Program-made: the position numbers and the translations under genes
Assembly: GCA_000223255.2 (NCBI GenBank)
Contig: AFUT01000003.1
Coordinates: 310,001 to 374,000 of the forward strand
Direction of reading: 5' to 3'
DNA length: 64,000 bases
Origin: Streptococcus infantis SK970
GTDB lineage: Bacteria > Bacillota > Bacilli > Lactobacillales > Streptococcaceae
Shown here: one piece after another, positions 19,861 through 29,065 of the stretch
How the letters are laid out: each line of letters starts with the position of its first letter
Position numbering within the stretch: position 1 is the first letter of the stretch
The notes under the pieces: model-generated
What the model was told of the DNA's origin: nothing
Seen by the model: only the letters and a program-made list of their open reading frames with translations
The model's database searches: none

Positions 19861-20796
19861 TTATGCATTAAAGCTTTCAGTCAATTGTGGTACCACTTGT
19901 TTCTTACGTGAAACAGCACCTGGAAGGAAAGCGTGGTTGTTTTCAAGTTTGAAGTTGAAAGCTGCTTCTACCTTGTCCATGTTGGCACCAAGAGCCAAAA
20001 TTTCTGAGTTTGAGTTGACGATATCTGTAATCATCAAAACAAAGTCTGAGTATCCGTTAGCTGCATTTGCTGCTTGGATGGCTGCTTCGATTTCAGCTTG
20101 GCGTTCCAAGACTTCCGCAATGTCAACTGTATTGACTTGAGCCACACGAACGTTATTTCCGTTGAGTTCAAAAGTCTTGGCATCGATGTCGATCAATTCT
20201 TCTGCTGATTTGCTTGCCAAGTTGGTACCAGCCTTGAGCATGGCAAGACCGTATACATCCAAGTTCACACCAGCCAATTCAGCCAATTCAGGTGCAATCA
20301 CTTTATCAGATGGGTGTGTAGTTGGAGATTTCAAAAGAAGAGTATCTGAAATTAAACCTGATAGCATCAATCCTGCAATTTCTTTTGGAACAGCTACGCC
20401 ATGCTCTTTGAACATGCGGTAAACGATAGATGATGCTGATCCAACTGGTTCCAAACGCATGTAAAGTGGGCTTGCAGTTTCAAAGTTCGCCACACGATGG
20501 TGATCCACAACACCGTATACCTCTACTTCAGCGATATCTGATACTGATTGTTGGAATTCATTGTGGTCAGTCAAAATGACTTGCTCTGCACCTTCTGCTT
20601 TAGCAGATGTAATCACGCGCGGTGCTTCCACACCAAAATAGTTTAAGACGAAAGCTGTTTCTTCATTCGGAGTTCCAAGAGCCACCGCTTCTGTGTCCAA
20701 ACCGTAAGCTTCTTTTGCAAGATAAGCAAAGGCTACAGATGAACCGATAGCATCTGAATCTGGATTTTGGTGACCAAATACTAGAATCTTAGACAT
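19861..20796 (-). CDS. ppaC: manganese-dependent inorganic pyrophosphatase (family II)
   Basis: PpaC hydrolyses pyrophosphate to phosphate in the cytoplasm. The 311-residue protein has the DHH-family metal ligands in [13 protein letters not shown] (residues 6-18), ILTDHNE, and [10 protein letters not shown] near residue 97, and the C-terminal DHHA2 substrate motif [13 protein letters not shown] at 20796 gives the usual length of 311; upstream in-frame codons lack a good ribosome-binding site, while GAGGTAT precedes this ATG. Transcribed alone, between two hairpin terminators. Confidence 0.96.
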   Translation of the reverse strand: MSKILVFGHQNPDSDAIGSSVAFAYLAKEAYGLDTEAVALGTPNEETAFVLNYFGVEAPRVITSAKAEGAEQVILTDHNEFQQSVSDIAEVEVYGVVDHHRVANFETASPLYMRLEPVGSASSIVYRMFKEHGVAVPKEIAGLMLSGLISDTLLLKSPTTHPSDKVIAPELAELAGVNLDVYGLAMLKAGTNLASKSAEELIDIDAKTFELNGNNVRVAQVNTVDIAEVLERQAEIEAAIQAANAANGYSDFVLMITDIVNSNSEILALGANMDKVEAAFNFKLENNHAFLPGAVSRKKQVVPQLTESFNA

Positions 20797-20858
20797 GATA
20801 ATACCTCGTTTCTTTATTCTCTTTATTGTAGCATTTTTTTCAATTTTTGACAAAAGTA

Positions 20859-20884
20859 AGAGAAGCCTAAAGGGCTTCTCTTTA
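20859..20884 (-). terminator. hairpin between the GIY-YIG gene and ppaC
   Basis: AGAGAAGCC / GGCTTCTCT stem with a 5-base loop at the end of the GIY-YIG gene. The minus-strand U tract is interrupted (TTACTTTT), so strength is uncertain. Confidence 0.6.
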
Positions 20885-21166
20885 TAGGTTAAAAGCTTTC
20901 ACTAGATTTTTATTTTGATTCTCGTTTAGGTAGCTTTCCTTCTGAGGACGCTTCTTCCGTTTGAGTAGGGCCTCAGCCGACATTGCTTCTTCCTTACTAT
21001 CAAAACCTTCTGCATAGATGAGTTTTACCGGCAAACGAGCTCGTGTATATTTGGCTCCTTTACCGCTATTGTGCACGGCAATCCGTTTCTTCACATCTGT
21101 TGTATAGCCCGTATAGTAAGAACCATCACGACACTCAACTACATACATATAAGCCTTATGATCCAT
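20882..21166 (-). CDS. GIY-YIG-domain protein (UPF0213/YazA-like)
   Basis: A 94-residue single-domain GIY-YIG protein. The signature appears as [17 protein letters not shown], with the catalytic Arg in [20 protein letters not shown] and the Glu in [24 protein letters not shown] at 21166 starts [12 protein letters not shown]. It overlaps the upstream trmN6 gene by about ten bases, indicating co-expression. The biological role of this small standalone family is not known, although nuclease chemistry is plausible. Confidence 0.88.
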   Translation of the reverse strand: MDHKAYMYVVECRDGSYYTGYTTDVKKRIAVHNSGKGAKYTRARLPVKLIYAEGFDSKEEAMSAEALLKRKKRPQKESYLNENQNKNLVKAFNL

Positions 21167-21905
21167 AATAAATCTCTTGAATTTCTGGTGTATAGGAGCC
21201 ATCATCATTATGAACGATTAATGGTGGTAAAACCTTAAAACCACTAGTGGAACCGTCTTTGATAGCCTCAATCAAAAGCATATTGGCTTCCTTCTCCCGT
21301 TTAGGATAGACAAATTGTAGACGCTTTGGAGCCAAATTGTGATGTTGGAGCGTATCTAAGATATCTAGCAATCGATCTGGACGATGGACAATGGCTAAAC
21401 GTCCATTGGATTTGAGTATCCTTTGGGCACTACGGCAAATTTCCTTGAGATTGGTCGTAATTTCATGTCGAGCTAAAAGGTAATGTTCGCTTTCGTTCAG
21501 ATTAGAATTTGGGTCCACCTTAAAATAGGGAGGGTTGCACAAAATCAAATCAACCTTGCTCCCCTGAATGTAACTAGGCATGTTCTTCAAATCATCACAA
21601 ATTACTTGCATCTGCTCTTCCAAGCCGTTTAAACGAACTGACCGTTCAGCCATATCAGCGAGACGTTCCTGAATTTCTACGGATAAAATTCTAGCCTTGG
21701 TACGACTACTGGCAAATAGTCCAACAGCTCCATTACCTGCACAGAAATCCACTATCAAGCCATTTTTAGGAAAACGAGGAAAACGAGACAGGAGAACACT
21801 ATCCACTGAATAGCTGAAAACCTCTCTATTTTGAATAATCTTGATATCTGTAGAGAAGAGTTGATTAATCCGCTCTCCTGATTTTAATAATTGTTCTTCG
21901 TTCAT
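21156..21905 (-). CDS. trmN6: tRNA1(Val) (adenine-37-N6)-methyltransferase-like protein
   Basis: A 249-residue class I SAM-dependent methyltransferase of the TrmN6/YfiC type. The SAM motif I is [14 protein letters not shown] near residue 51 and the catalytic N6-adenine motif is NPPYF near residue 127. The N-terminal [32 protein letters not shown] is characteristic of this group. It should modify A37 of a tRNA; the exact tRNA in streptococci is inferred from E. coli. It overlaps the GIY-YIG gene downstream. Confidence 0.88.
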   Translation of the reverse strand: MNEEQLLKSGERINQLFSTDIKIIQNREVFSYSVDSVLLSRFPRFPKNGLIVDFCAGNGAVGLFASSRTKARILSVEIQERLADMAERSVRLNGLEEQMQVICDDLKNMPSYIQGSKVDLILCNPPYFKVDPNSNLNESEHYLLARHEITTNLKEICRSAQRILKSNGRLAIVHRPDRLLDILDTLQHHNLAPKRLQFVYPKREKEANMLLIEAIKDGSTSGFKVLPPLIVHNDDGSYTPEIQEIYYGS

Positions 21906-21953
21906 ACTTCCATTATAGCAAAATATAATAACATCACAATGATCTGAGGGATA

Positions 21954-22316
21954 TCAATTACTATTTTTCTTCAAATGCTCCAAGGCTTCTCGAGTCCAAA
22001 TAGGCATCATGCGACCAAGCGGCGCAAAACCATGTTTGATGCGATCATTCGAAAAACGTCTCCGTCTAGGAAGTTGATGCTTTTCTTCTTCCAAGGTACG
22101 AATGGAAAGGCTAGCTTTCCCAGTATATTCATCAAAATCTACTACCTGTACCTGGACTTCCTCACCGATTTTTAAAACTTCATAAATATTTTCGATAAAT
22201 CCTGTCCGAATCTCTGAGATATGAATCAGTCCAGTCACTCCTGTCTCTAACTCAACAAAAGCACCATAAGGCTGAATCCCAGTAATACGGCCATTTAGCT
22301 TATCACCGATTTTCAT
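21954..22316 (-). CDS. cvfD: S1-domain RNA-binding regulator (CvfD/YugI family)
   Basis: A 120-residue protein with one S1 RNA-binding domain: MKIGDKLNGRITGIQPYGAFVELETG and GLIHISEIRTGFIENI are diagnostic, followed by a basic tail (RRRRFSNDRIKHGFAPL). CvfD-type proteins act as post-transcriptional regulators of stress and virulence genes in streptococci. The ATG at 22316 uses GAGG located within the last codons of the HAD-cyclophilin gene, whose TAA ends one base before it, so the two genes are coupled. Confidence 0.85.
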   Translation of the reverse strand: MKIGDKLNGRITGIQPYGAFVELETGVTGLIHISEIRTGFIENIYEVLKIGEEVQVQVVDFDEYTGKASLSIRTLEEEKHQLPRRRRFSNDRIKHGFAPLGRMMPIWTREALEHLKKNSN

Positions 22317-22317
22317 T

Positions 22318-23718
22318 TTAGTCCTCAATTTCAATAGTTTCAATTACGACATCTTCAACTGGCTTGTCCATTGCACCTGTTTCGACACCTGCAATTGCAT
22401 CCAGAACTTCATAAGAAGCTTCATCCGCAAGTTGACCGAATACAGTATGACGACGATCTAGGTGAGGAGTCCCACCTTGTTCAGCATAAATCTCCGCAAT
22501 TGGTTCTGGCCAACCACCACGAGCAATTTCTTTCTTAGAATATGGCAAGTGTTGATTCTGCACGATAAAGAACTGGCTACCATTTGTATTTGGCCCAGCA
22601 TTAGCCATAGATAGGGCTCCCCGGACATTGTAAAGTTCTTCTGAAAACTCATCCTCAAAAGATTCTCCATAGATAGACTCTCCACCCATACCGGTTCCAG
22701 TTGGGTCTCCACCTTGAATCATAAAATCTTTAATAATACGGTGGAAAATCACACCGTCATAGTATCCATCTTTTGACAGAGCAATAAAGTTGGCTACTGT
22801 TTTTGGTGCGTGATCAGGGAAAAGTTTGATACGCATATCCCCATGATTTGTCTTAATAGTCGCAATTGGACCTTCTACTGCTTCAATGTCTACTTGTGGA
22901 AAATGTAATTCTTTTTCTACCATACCGAATCCTTCTAAGGCATCAAAGATGCCATCTTCTTCTAATGTTTTTGTAATATAATCTGCTTTTTCTTTGATTT
23001 TGTCATGAGAAATGCCCATGGCAACACTAATTCCTGCATAATCAAAGAGTTCTAAATCGTTGAGACCGTCCCCAAAAACCATAACGTTTTCAGGTTTAAG
23101 ACCTAATTGGTCTACAACTTTTGCAACTCCAGCTGCTTTTGAACCGGAAATCGGCACAACATCTGATGAATGTTCATGCCAGCGTACCATACGCAAAGTC
23201 GATGCTAAACTTTCAGGCAAAGTTAAGTCATCTCCCTGCTCCTCAAAGGTCCACATCTGATAAATATCTTCTTTTTGGTAAAAATCAGGGTCCACCTCTA
23301 AATCAGGATAAATCGGGTCAATCGCATGGCTAATCATCTCTGTTCGCCTTGATAGTTTAGCAGCATGGCTTCCCACCAAACCATAATCAATCCCAATTTC
23401 TTTGGTCCAAGTAATATACTCTTCAACCTTATCTTTAGCAATTTTGTTACTATAAATGACATTGCCCTTTTTGTCCTCAATATAAGCACCATTCAAGGTT
23501 ACAAAGAAATCTGGCTTAAGCTCCTGAATCTCTGGTACCACACCGAAAATGCCTCTACCAGTCGCAATTCCTGTCAAGATTCCCTTCTCACGTAGTTGTT
23601 GAAAAACCGTTGGAATAGTACTCGGAACAAAACCTGTCTTTGAATTTCGTAAAGTATCATCTATATCAAAAAAGATAATCTTAATCTTCTTAGCCTTGTA
23701 TCTTAACTTGGCATCCAT
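22318..23718 (-). CDS. HAD-family (Cof-like) phosphatase fused to a cyclophilin peptidyl-prolyl isomerase
   Basis: A 466-residue two-domain protein. Residues about 10-265 form a Cof-type HAD phosphatase: motif [17 protein letters not shown], motif II ATGRG and motif [13 protein letters not shown]. Residues about 275-466 form a cyclophilin with [20 protein letters not shown] and NGSQFFIVQ, the catalytic Arg lying in FHRII. There is no signal peptide, so it is cytoplasmic, unlike the surface cyclophilin SlrA. The fusion is conserved in streptococci as I recall, but the substrate of the phosphatase half and the reason for the fusion are unknown. It is coupled to the S1-domain gene. Confidence 0.92.
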   Translation of the reverse strand: MDAKLRYKAKKIKIIFFDIDDTLRNSKTGFVPSTIPTVFQQLREKGILTGIATGRGIFGVVPEIQELKPDFFVTLNGAYIEDKKGNVIYSNKIAKDKVEEYITWTKEIGIDYGLVGSHAAKLSRRTEMISHAIDPIYPDLEVDPDFYQKEDIYQMWTFEEQGDDLTLPESLASTLRMVRWHEHSSDVVPISGSKAAGVAKVVDQLGLKPENVMVFGDGLNDLELFDYAGISVAMGISHDKIKEKADYITKTLEEDGIFDALEGFGMVEKELHFPQVDIEAVEGPIATIKTNHGDMRIKLFPDHAPKTVANFIALSKDGYYDGVIFHRIIKDFMIQGGDPTGTGMGGESIYGESFEDEFSEELYNVRGALSMANAGPNTNGSQFFIVQNQHLPYSKKEIARGGWPEPIAEIYAEQGGTPHLDRRHTVFGQLADEASYEVLDAIAGVETGAMDKPVEDVVIETIEIED

Positions 23719-23799
23719 TATAATACCTCCTTCAATTCACTCTTTCCATTATACCATAAAGTAGAGAATTCCCCTATCTTCAAAGAAATTTGCTACCTC

Positions 23800-24309
23800 T
23801 TATTCGAATTCCTTAGACAAGTACAAAACTAAATCATCATTGTTTTGACTAGTAGCGTTCATTTCTAAGGGTTGATTTCTATACCAAACACCCGTCCCAT
23901 CTGGAATATAACCTCGTTTGATGTACAATCTCTGAGCAGGTCCATAACCTGAGTGGAGCCCAACACCAAGCGTCACCTTATCCGATACGAGTTTAACTCG
24001 TTTTTCCGCTTCTTCCATCAAGAGATTTCCAATACCTTGATTTTGAAAAGTCTCAAAGACATTGAAATCTGAAAGTTCTGGATAGATTTCTGCAAAAGGA
24101 CCATGTTTAGCAGAGGGCAAAATGGTAATGTAGCCCGCTACAGCACTCTCGACCTCTGCAACTAAGACTTCTCTCTCCCCACTTTCTTGCTCCTTAAAGT
24201 ATCGAGTTAAATTCTCCTCTCTACTAGGCCAACCCTGATTGATAAAACCTTGGGACAGGTGTTGGATATCCGATTCAATCATTTTTCTAATAATAGCGTT
24301 TCCCTTCAT
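23800..24309 (-). CDS. GNAT-family N-acetyltransferase
   Basis: A 169-residue acetyltransferase starting MKGNAIIRKMIESDIQHLSQG after an AGGAGTATCTC site. The acetyl-CoA loop is QNQGIGNLLMEEAEKR near residue 100, and the C-terminal GYGPAQRLYIKRGYIPDG is typical of the C-terminal GNAT motif. The acceptor is unknown. It is a single gene, followed by the hairpin array at 24376-24598. Confidence 0.85.
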   Translation of the reverse strand: MKGNAIIRKMIESDIQHLSQGFINQGWPSREENLTRYFKEQESGEREVLVAEVESAVAGYITILPSAKHGPFAEIYPELSDFNVFETFQNQGIGNLLMEEAEKRVKLVSDKVTLGVGLHSGYGPAQRLYIKRGYIPDGTGVWYRNQPLEMNATSQNNDDLVLYLSKEFE

Positions 24310-24375
24310 GAGATACTCCTTTAGAATTACTACTATCATTATAGCACGTTTTAGAGAAAGAAAAAACCAGCCAGG

Positions 24376-24598
24376 TCTTACTCGCTGAGCTCATGAAAAA
24401 GAGGTCCTCCCGGACCTCAACTCGCTCTTATATTTCCAAGCTCGTGAAAAAAAGAGGTCCCCCGGACCTGAAAAAAAGACCCGTAAGGGTCTTAACTCGC
24501 TCTTTTGTTTCAAGCTCATGAAAAAGAGGTCCCCCGGACCTCAACTCGCTCTCACATTTCCAAGCTCGTGAAAAAAAGACCCATAAGGGTCTTTTTTT
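24376..24598. repeat. tandem array of terminator-like hairpins downstream of rpsR
   Basis: Four imperfect tandem units of about 50-75 bp, each starting TGAAAAA and carrying a hairpin, separated by ACTCGCTCT....CAAGCTC linkers. Hairpin AGGTCC/GGACCT occurs at about 24402-24417, 24455-24469 and 24527-24541. Hairpin AAGACCC/GGGTCTT occurs at 24476-24493 and 24577-24594. The last one (AAGACCCATAAGGGTCTTTTTTT) overlaps the rpsR stop and is a good terminator on the plus strand; its A tract makes it bidirectional. The same AGGTCCCCCGGACCT hairpin recurs at 26617-26631. Confidence 0.7.
24577..24598. terminator. terminator at the end of the rpsF-ssb-rpsR operon
   Basis: AAAGACCC-ATAA-GGGTCTTT stem flanked by A and T tracts, overlapping the rpsR stop codon; nearest unit of the hairpin array. 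Confidence 0.75.
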
Positions 24599-24836
24599 AA
24601 TCTTCGTTTACGAAAGGCATCAAAGCCATTACGCGAGCGCGTTTGATAGCTGTTGTTACTTTACGTTGGTTCTTCGCTGAAGTTCCAGTTACACGACGTG
24701 GAAGGATTTTTCCACGTTCTGAAACGAAACGGCTAAGAAGCTCAGTATCTTTGTAATCAACATATTCAATTTTGTTTGCTGCGATGTAATCAACTTTTTT
24801 ACGGCGTTTGAATCCGCCACGACGTTGTTGAGCCAT
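24597..24836 (-). CDS. rpsR: 30S ribosomal protein S18
   Basis: A 79-residue ribosomal protein S18, which pairs with S6 on the platform of the small subunit. The basic N-terminus [22 protein letters not shown] and the core [33 protein letters not shown] are diagnostic. It is the last gene of the rpsF-ssb-rpsR operon, a conserved Firmicutes order. Its stop overlaps a hairpin terminator. Confidence 0.98.
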   Translation of the reverse strand: MAQQRRGGFKRRKKVDYIAANKIEYVDYKDTELLSRFVSERGKILPRRVTGTSAKNQRKVTTAIKRARVMALMPFVNED

Positions 24837-24868
24837 GTTTTTTTCTCCTTTATAGTATTAATTGTCCA

Positions 24869-25339
24869 TTAGAATGGTAAATCATCGTCTGAAATATCCA
24901 ATGGATTGGTTGTTCCAAATGGATTTTCATCACGTGAAAAGTCAGGTACTGATTGTGTAGGTGCCGAGTAGTTTGAACTTGGTGCAGAATGAGCTCCACC
25001 AGTTTGACCTTCACGTACGCTACGGCTTTCCAACATTTGGAAATTTTCAGCTACGACTTCAGTCACGTAGACACGTTGTCCTTGCTGGTTATCGTAACTA
25101 CGAGTCTGGATACGACCTGTCACCCCGATAAGTGAGCCTTTTTTAGCCCAGTTAGCAAGGTTTTCAGCCTGTTGGCGCCACATTACGACATTGATAAAAT
25201 CAGCCTCACGTTCACCATTTTGACTCTTAAATGTACGGTTTACTGCAAGAGTAAAAGTAGCAACTGCTACATTTGATGGGGTATAACGTAACTCAGCGTC
25301 ACGTACCATACGCCCTACAAGTACAACATTGTTAATCAT
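24869..25339 (-). CDS. ssb: single-stranded DNA-binding protein (SsbA)
   Basis: A 156-residue SSB with an OB fold ([52 protein letters not shown]), a flexible Ser/Pro/Gly linker from about residue 110, and the acidic tip DISDDDLPF that recruits replication and repair proteins. The length suits housekeeping SsbA, not the shorter competence SsbB. It lies 11 bp after rpsF in the ribosomal operon. Confidence 0.97.
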   Translation of the reverse strand: MINNVVLVGRMVRDAELRYTPSNVAVATFTLAVNRTFKSQNGEREADFINVVMWRQQAENLANWAKKGSLIGVTGRIQTRSYDNQQGQRVYVTEVVAENFQMLESRSVREGQTGGAHSAPSSNYSAPTQSVPDFSRDENPFGTTNPLDISDDDLPF

Positions 25340-25350
25340 AATCTACCTTC

Positions 25351-25641
25351 TTACGCGTCAAGTTTGACGATCATGTGACGAAGAATGTCAGCGTTGATTT
25401 TTGAAAGACGGTCAAACTCTTTAAGAGCTACGTCGTCGTTTGCTTCAACGTTAACGATGTGGTAAAGTCCTTCACGGAAATCTTGGATTTCGTATGCAAG
25501 ACGACGTTTTTCCCAATCTTTTGATTCAACAACAGTTGCACCGTTGTCAGTCAAGATAGAGTCAAAACGTGCTACCAAAGCGTTTTTCGCTTCTTCTTCA
25601 ATGTTTGGACGAATGATATAAAGAATTTCGTATTTAGCCAT
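25351..25641 (-). CDS. rpsF: 30S ribosomal protein S6
   Basis: A 96-residue S6, [22 protein letters not shown], with the [24 protein letters not shown] core. It binds S18 during 30S assembly. First gene of the operon; an AAGGAGG site precedes the ATG, and a consensus promoter lies about 75 bp upstream. Confidence 0.98.
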   Translation of the reverse strand: MAKYEILYIIRPNIEEEAKNALVARFDSILTDNGATVVESKDWEKRRLAYEIQDFREGLYHIVNVEANDDVALKEFDRLSKINADILRHMIVKLDA

Positions 25642-25649
25642 TGATATGT

Positions 25650-25712
25650 TCCTCCTTTTGGTCTAATGACCCCAAGTCTTTGCATGGGGTAAGTGAGGTT
25701 TGCTCACAATAA
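25650..25712 (-). promoter_or_regulatory. rpsF 5' leader, possible S6:S18 autoregulatory RNA
   Basis: The leader contains the hairpin ACCCCATGCAAAGACTTGGGGT just upstream of the ribosome-binding site. Firmicutes rpsF leaders are known to bind S6:S18. The hairpin is visible but the diagnostic bulge was not confirmed, so the regulatory role is tentative. Confidence 0.35.
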
Positions 25713-25715
25713 ATT

Positions 25716-25744
25716 ATTATACTAGAAAAAAGTTTTTTTCGCAA
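25716..25744 (-). promoter_or_regulatory. sigma-A promoter of rpsF-ssb-rpsR
   Basis: On the minus strand TTGCGA (25744-25739), a 17-base spacer and a perfect TATAAT (25721-25716). Confidence 0.75.
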
Positions 25745-25770
25745 GCTTAAAGTAAGTTATATTTTTCTTT

Positions 25771-26427
25771 TTAGAGTTTTTTTGCAGAAGTTTTTGTAAT
25801 TTCATCTACGAGAATATTTTCATCCTCGAATTTCTTTTTCAATGAAGAAAGGTCAATGCTTCCCTCAATTTGTACTTCAATAACAATTTTACCATCTTTA
25901 CGTGGAATATTAACGGTATGAGAAATATTAAGATTTTCTTCAACGATTAGGGAAACAATCTTACCAAGAACCCCAACCTCATTTTCTGTGATAAAACGGA
26001 CACGAACACCCTCTTCACCATAACCAGCGATTTCAAGAAAGGCACTGAATACATCACGATCTGTAATGACTCCATACAATTGTCCATTGTCAACAACTGG
26101 CAAAATACCAATCTTATTTTTAAGCATGAGATAAGTTGCATCTTCTAAACTAGCATAGCCTGAGACAGTAACAACATCACGAATCATGACGTCTTTTACT
26201 TTTGTCTTATTAAGCAGATAATTCATCTCGAAGATTGAAAGACTAGTCGCTTTTGAAGGACTAGCCTCAGCGATTGTACCCTCTGTTACCAAGCCTACTA
26301 ATTTATCATTCTCAATAACAGGGAGACGGTGTAAGCCTTGTTCGCGCATCAAATCTGCTGCGTGTGCAACAGTTGTATCAGGACTGATATAAACGACCTT
26401 GCGTGTCATAAAATCTTTAACTGCCAT
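25771..26427 (-). CDS. CBS-pair and ACT-domain protein (AcuB-like)
   Basis: A 218-residue cytoplasmic protein with two CBS motifs (MAVKDFMTRKVVYISPDTTV and VKDVMIRDVVTVSGYAS) and a C-terminal ACT domain (VRFITENEVGVLGKIVSLIVEENLNISH). CBS pairs bind adenine nucleotides and ACT domains bind amino acids, so a sensor role is likely. The target is unknown. It resembles the AcuB group by layout, but no acetoin genes are nearby. It lies downstream of the liv operon and has its own promoter at 26456-26484. Confidence 0.85.
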   Translation of the reverse strand: MAVKDFMTRKVVYISPDTTVAHAADLMREQGLHRLPVIENDKLVGLVTEGTIAEASPSKATSLSIFEMNYLLNKTKVKDVMIRDVVTVSGYASLEDATYLMLKNKIGILPVVDNGQLYGVITDRDVFSAFLEIAGYGEEGVRVRFITENEVGVLGKIVSLIVEENLNISHTVNIPRKDGKIVIEVQIEGSIDLSSLKKKFEDENILVDEITKTSAKKL

Positions 26428-26455
26428 AGGAAATCTCCTTTATGTTTATAGTTTT

Positions 26456-26484
26456 ATTATACACTTTTTACGGAAAGCTATCAA
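26456..26484 (-). promoter_or_regulatory. promoter of the CBS-domain gene, with a cre-like overlap
   Basis: Minus-strand TTGATA (26484-26479), a 17-base spacer and TATAAT (26461-26456). A cre-like TGAAAGCGTTTGAT overlaps the -35, so CcpA repression is possible. Confidence 0.65.
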
Positions 26485-26610
26485 ACGCTTTCATTTCTTT
26501 TTCAAGATTCAGAAAAATCTGAAGGACTTTACGAAAAAGAGCTCAACTTAGAGCCCTTAATCTTATACTTATGTAGATTGTATGATTGCTTTGCAATCTT
26601 TATCCGCCGA

Positions 26611-26637
26611 CTAAAAAGGTCCCCCGGACCTTTTTAG
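26611..26637. terminator. liv operon terminator
   Basis: CTAAAAAGGTCC-CCC-GGACCTTTTTAG is a perfect inverted repeat overlapping the livF stop, with U tracts in both directions. Confidence 0.85.
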
Positions 26638-27344
26638 CCACCTAGATATGCTTTTCTGACTTCGTCTGATGCTGCGAGTTCTTTACCTGTCCCTGATAGG
26701 ACAATCTTACCTGTTTCAAGTACATATCCTCGATCTGCGATGGCAAGTGCTTTATTGGCATTTTGCTCAATCAAAAGAACGGTTGTCCCTTGTTTTTGAA
26801 TATCTTGGATGATATCAAAAATTTCTTGGATAAAAATCGGAGCAAGTCCCATTGATGGTTCATCTAATAAAAGAAGTTTAGGTGTTGACATGAGCGCACG
26901 TCCCATGGCGAGCATCTGTTGTTCACCACCAGATAAAGTAGCCGCATCTTGGTTTTTACGTTCTTCCAAACGAGGGAAACGAGAGAAGACTTTTTTCAGA
27001 TTGGCTTGGTTTTCTTCACGATTTTTCTTAAGAAAGGCTCCCATCTCCAAGTTTTCCATAACTGTCAAACCAGGGAAAACGTGACGCCCTTCAGGTACTT
27101 GAGAAAGTCCTGACGCCACAATCTTTTGTGCAGGCACCTTTTGGATTTCTTGTCCCAAAAATTCAATTCGACCAGAACTTGGGCGAACAAGTCCTGATAG
27201 AGTACGAAGGATAGTTGTTTTACCAGCACCATTAGCACCGATTAGAGAAACAACTTCTCCTTCATTAACTTCAAAGCTCACATCACGTACAGCTTGAATC
27301 ATGCCGTAGTGTACTGAGAGGTTTTCAACTTTTAACATAGACAT
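26634..27344 (-). CDS. livF: branched-chain amino-acid ABC transporter ATP-binding protein LivF
   Basis: A 236-residue ABC ATPase that powers leucine, isoleucine and valine uptake with LivG. Walker A is GANGAGKTT near residue 36, the signature is LSGGEQQML near residue 138, and Walker B is LLLLDEPSMGLAP. The start ATG overlaps the restored livG stop by one base (TAATG). Last gene of livJHMGF; its stop lies inside a perfect hairpin terminator. Confidence 0.95.
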   Translation of the reverse strand: MSMLKVENLSVHYGMIQAVRDVSFEVNEGEVVSLIGANGAGKTTILRTLSGLVRPSSGRIEFLGQEIQKVPAQKIVASGLSQVPEGRHVFPGLTVMENLEMGAFLKKNREENQANLKKVFSRFPRLEERKNQDAATLSGGEQQMLAMGRALMSTPKLLLLDEPSMGLAPIFIQEIFDIIQDIQKQGTTVLLIEQNANKALAIADRGYVLETGKIVLSGTGKELAASDEVRKAYLGG

Positions 27345-28106
27345 TAGGCTTCACCTCCAAGATAAGCTTCGATAACACGTTTATTTTCTTGATTTCATCT
27401 GGTGTCCCATGAGCAATCAAACGACCGTACTCAAGTACGTAGATACGTTCAGTGACTTCCATGACCAAGTTCATATCATGTTCAATAAGCATGATGGTGA
27501 TTTTAAATTCATCCTTGATGCGACGGATCAACTCAGTCAATTCTGCAGTTTCTTGTGGGTTCATACCTGCTGCAGGCTCATCCAAGAAGAGGATTTTAGG
27601 TTCGGTAGCAAGGGCACGAACAATTTCCAAACGACGTTGTTGACCATAGGCAAGATTTTTAGCTAAGGTTTCAGCATCACCATCTAAATCAAAGATTTTT
27701 AGTAATTCTAAGGCTTTAGCTTTTAATTCTTGTTCATTCTTATAAAAAGCTGGTAAGCGCAAGAAACTTGCAAAGACATGTTGTTTATGATGGTTACTAA
27801 ATGCAATAAGAACGTTATCCAAAACTGTCAAGTCTTTAAAGAGACGGATGTTTTGGAAGGTACGCCCTAAACCAAGGGATGCGATTTTATAAGGTTGCTT
27901 ACCATTTAATAAGTGACCATCTAAGGTTACTGTTCCTTCGCTCGGTTCATAAACTCCTGTCAGCAAGTTGAAAAGAGTTGTTTTCCCGGCACCATTCGGT
28001 CCAATCAAACCAACAAGTTCACCTTCGTTCAATTCAAGAGTGACGTCCCCAACGGCTGTCAGACCACCAAAATGCTTGGTTAAGTTTTTACTTCAAGTAA
28101 TGCCAT
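27344..28106 (-). pseudogene. livG: branched-chain amino-acid ABC transporter ATP-binding protein LivG, two frameshifts
   Basis: With two bases restored the gene encodes 254 residues, MALLEVKNLTKHFGG at the start and an end in GGEA. Walker A (GPNGAGKTT), the signature region (LAYGQQRRLEIVRAL) and Walker B (ILFLDEPAAGMNP) are intact in the central frame. The first break is a shortened A run near 28091, the second another near 27387; both are fixed by one extra A. The start overlaps the livM stop and the end overlaps the livF start, as in an intact operon. All neighbours are intact, so base-calling error is likely. Confidence 0.88.
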
Positions 28107-29062
28107 TAGTTTTGTCCCCCCTTCTTCCCTTTTTTAAAGAGTCTTGATAGGCTCAATTCCCATGTTCCAAGAAGACCACCTGGTCTGAAAATCATAACAA
28201 GTACCAAGGCCAGAGCATAGATAATCATACGAACGCTAGCCACATCTTGAAGGAACATATTCAAAATACCAAGAACAATGGCAGCAACAATTGCTCCTGT
28301 AATTGATCCCAAGCCACCAAATACAACGATAATTAATACGTTGATAGAGTTGATAAAGCTATAATCCTTAGGCACAACAGAACCGATAAAACCTGCTTGA
28401 AGGGAACCTGCAATACTTGCAGTCATAGCTCCGAAGACAAATGCGATAATTTTGATTTTTGTTGTATTGACCCCGACAGATTCAGCTGCAATTTCATCTT
28501 CACGAACAGACAAGGTTAAACGACCGATTGGACTACGAAGGAAATTCAGCGTTGCAATTGTTGTAATCACAGCAAAAATGTATACCATTTGCCAATTAGT
28601 AAAGTTTGGAATACCAAGGATACCCGCAGCTCCGTTTGTTAAATTACCACCATTGACGATTAGGATACGGATAATTTCAGCAACCCCAAGTGTCGCAACT
28701 GCAAGGTAGTCCCCCTTCAAACGAAGGGTAGGAATCCCAACGACCAAGGCAACCAAACCAGCAATGATAGCACCAAGCAACATAGCTCCAAAAAAGGCAC
28801 CGTAAGTTGGAGATTTAGAACCAATAATGGCGGCTGCATAGGCACCGATAGCCATAAAGCCAGCATGTCCAAGAGAAAATTGACCAGAGAAACCAACGAT
28901 AAGGTTTAGTCCTACTGCAAGAATAATATTGATACCGATTTGTTCTAGAATCTGAATATGGAAAAGGTTTAAAATACCAAACGAAACTAATAAGCTAATC
29001 GCACCATATCCAAGCAACAAAAGGAGCAACCAGAGAATATTAACTTTAAAATTTTCTTTCAT
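28106..29062 (-). CDS. livM: branched-chain amino-acid ABC transporter permease LivM
   Basis: A 318-residue inner-membrane permease with about nine to ten helices. The motif GLNLIVGFSGQFSLGHAGFMAIGAYA is the LivM-family loop, and TLGVAEIIRILIVNGG follows the coupling region. It pairs with LivH to form the channel. It begins four bases after livH and its stop overlaps the livG start. Confidence 0.95.
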   Translation of the reverse strand: MKENFKVNILWLLLLLLGYGAISLLVSFGILNLFHIQILEQIGINIILAVGLNLIVGFSGQFSLGHAGFMAIGAYAAAIIGSKSPTYGAFFGAMLLGAIIAGLVALVVGIPTLRLKGDYLAVATLGVAEIIRILIVNGGNLTNGAAGILGIPNFTNWQMVYIFAVITTIATLNFLRSPIGRLTLSVREDEIAAESVGVNTTKIKIIAFVFGAMTASIAGSLQAGFIGSVVPKDYSFINSINVLIIVVFGGLGSITGAIVAAIVLGILNMFLQDVASVRMIIYALALVLVMIFRPGGLLGTWELSLSRLFKKGKKGGQN

Positions 29063-29065
29063 TGT

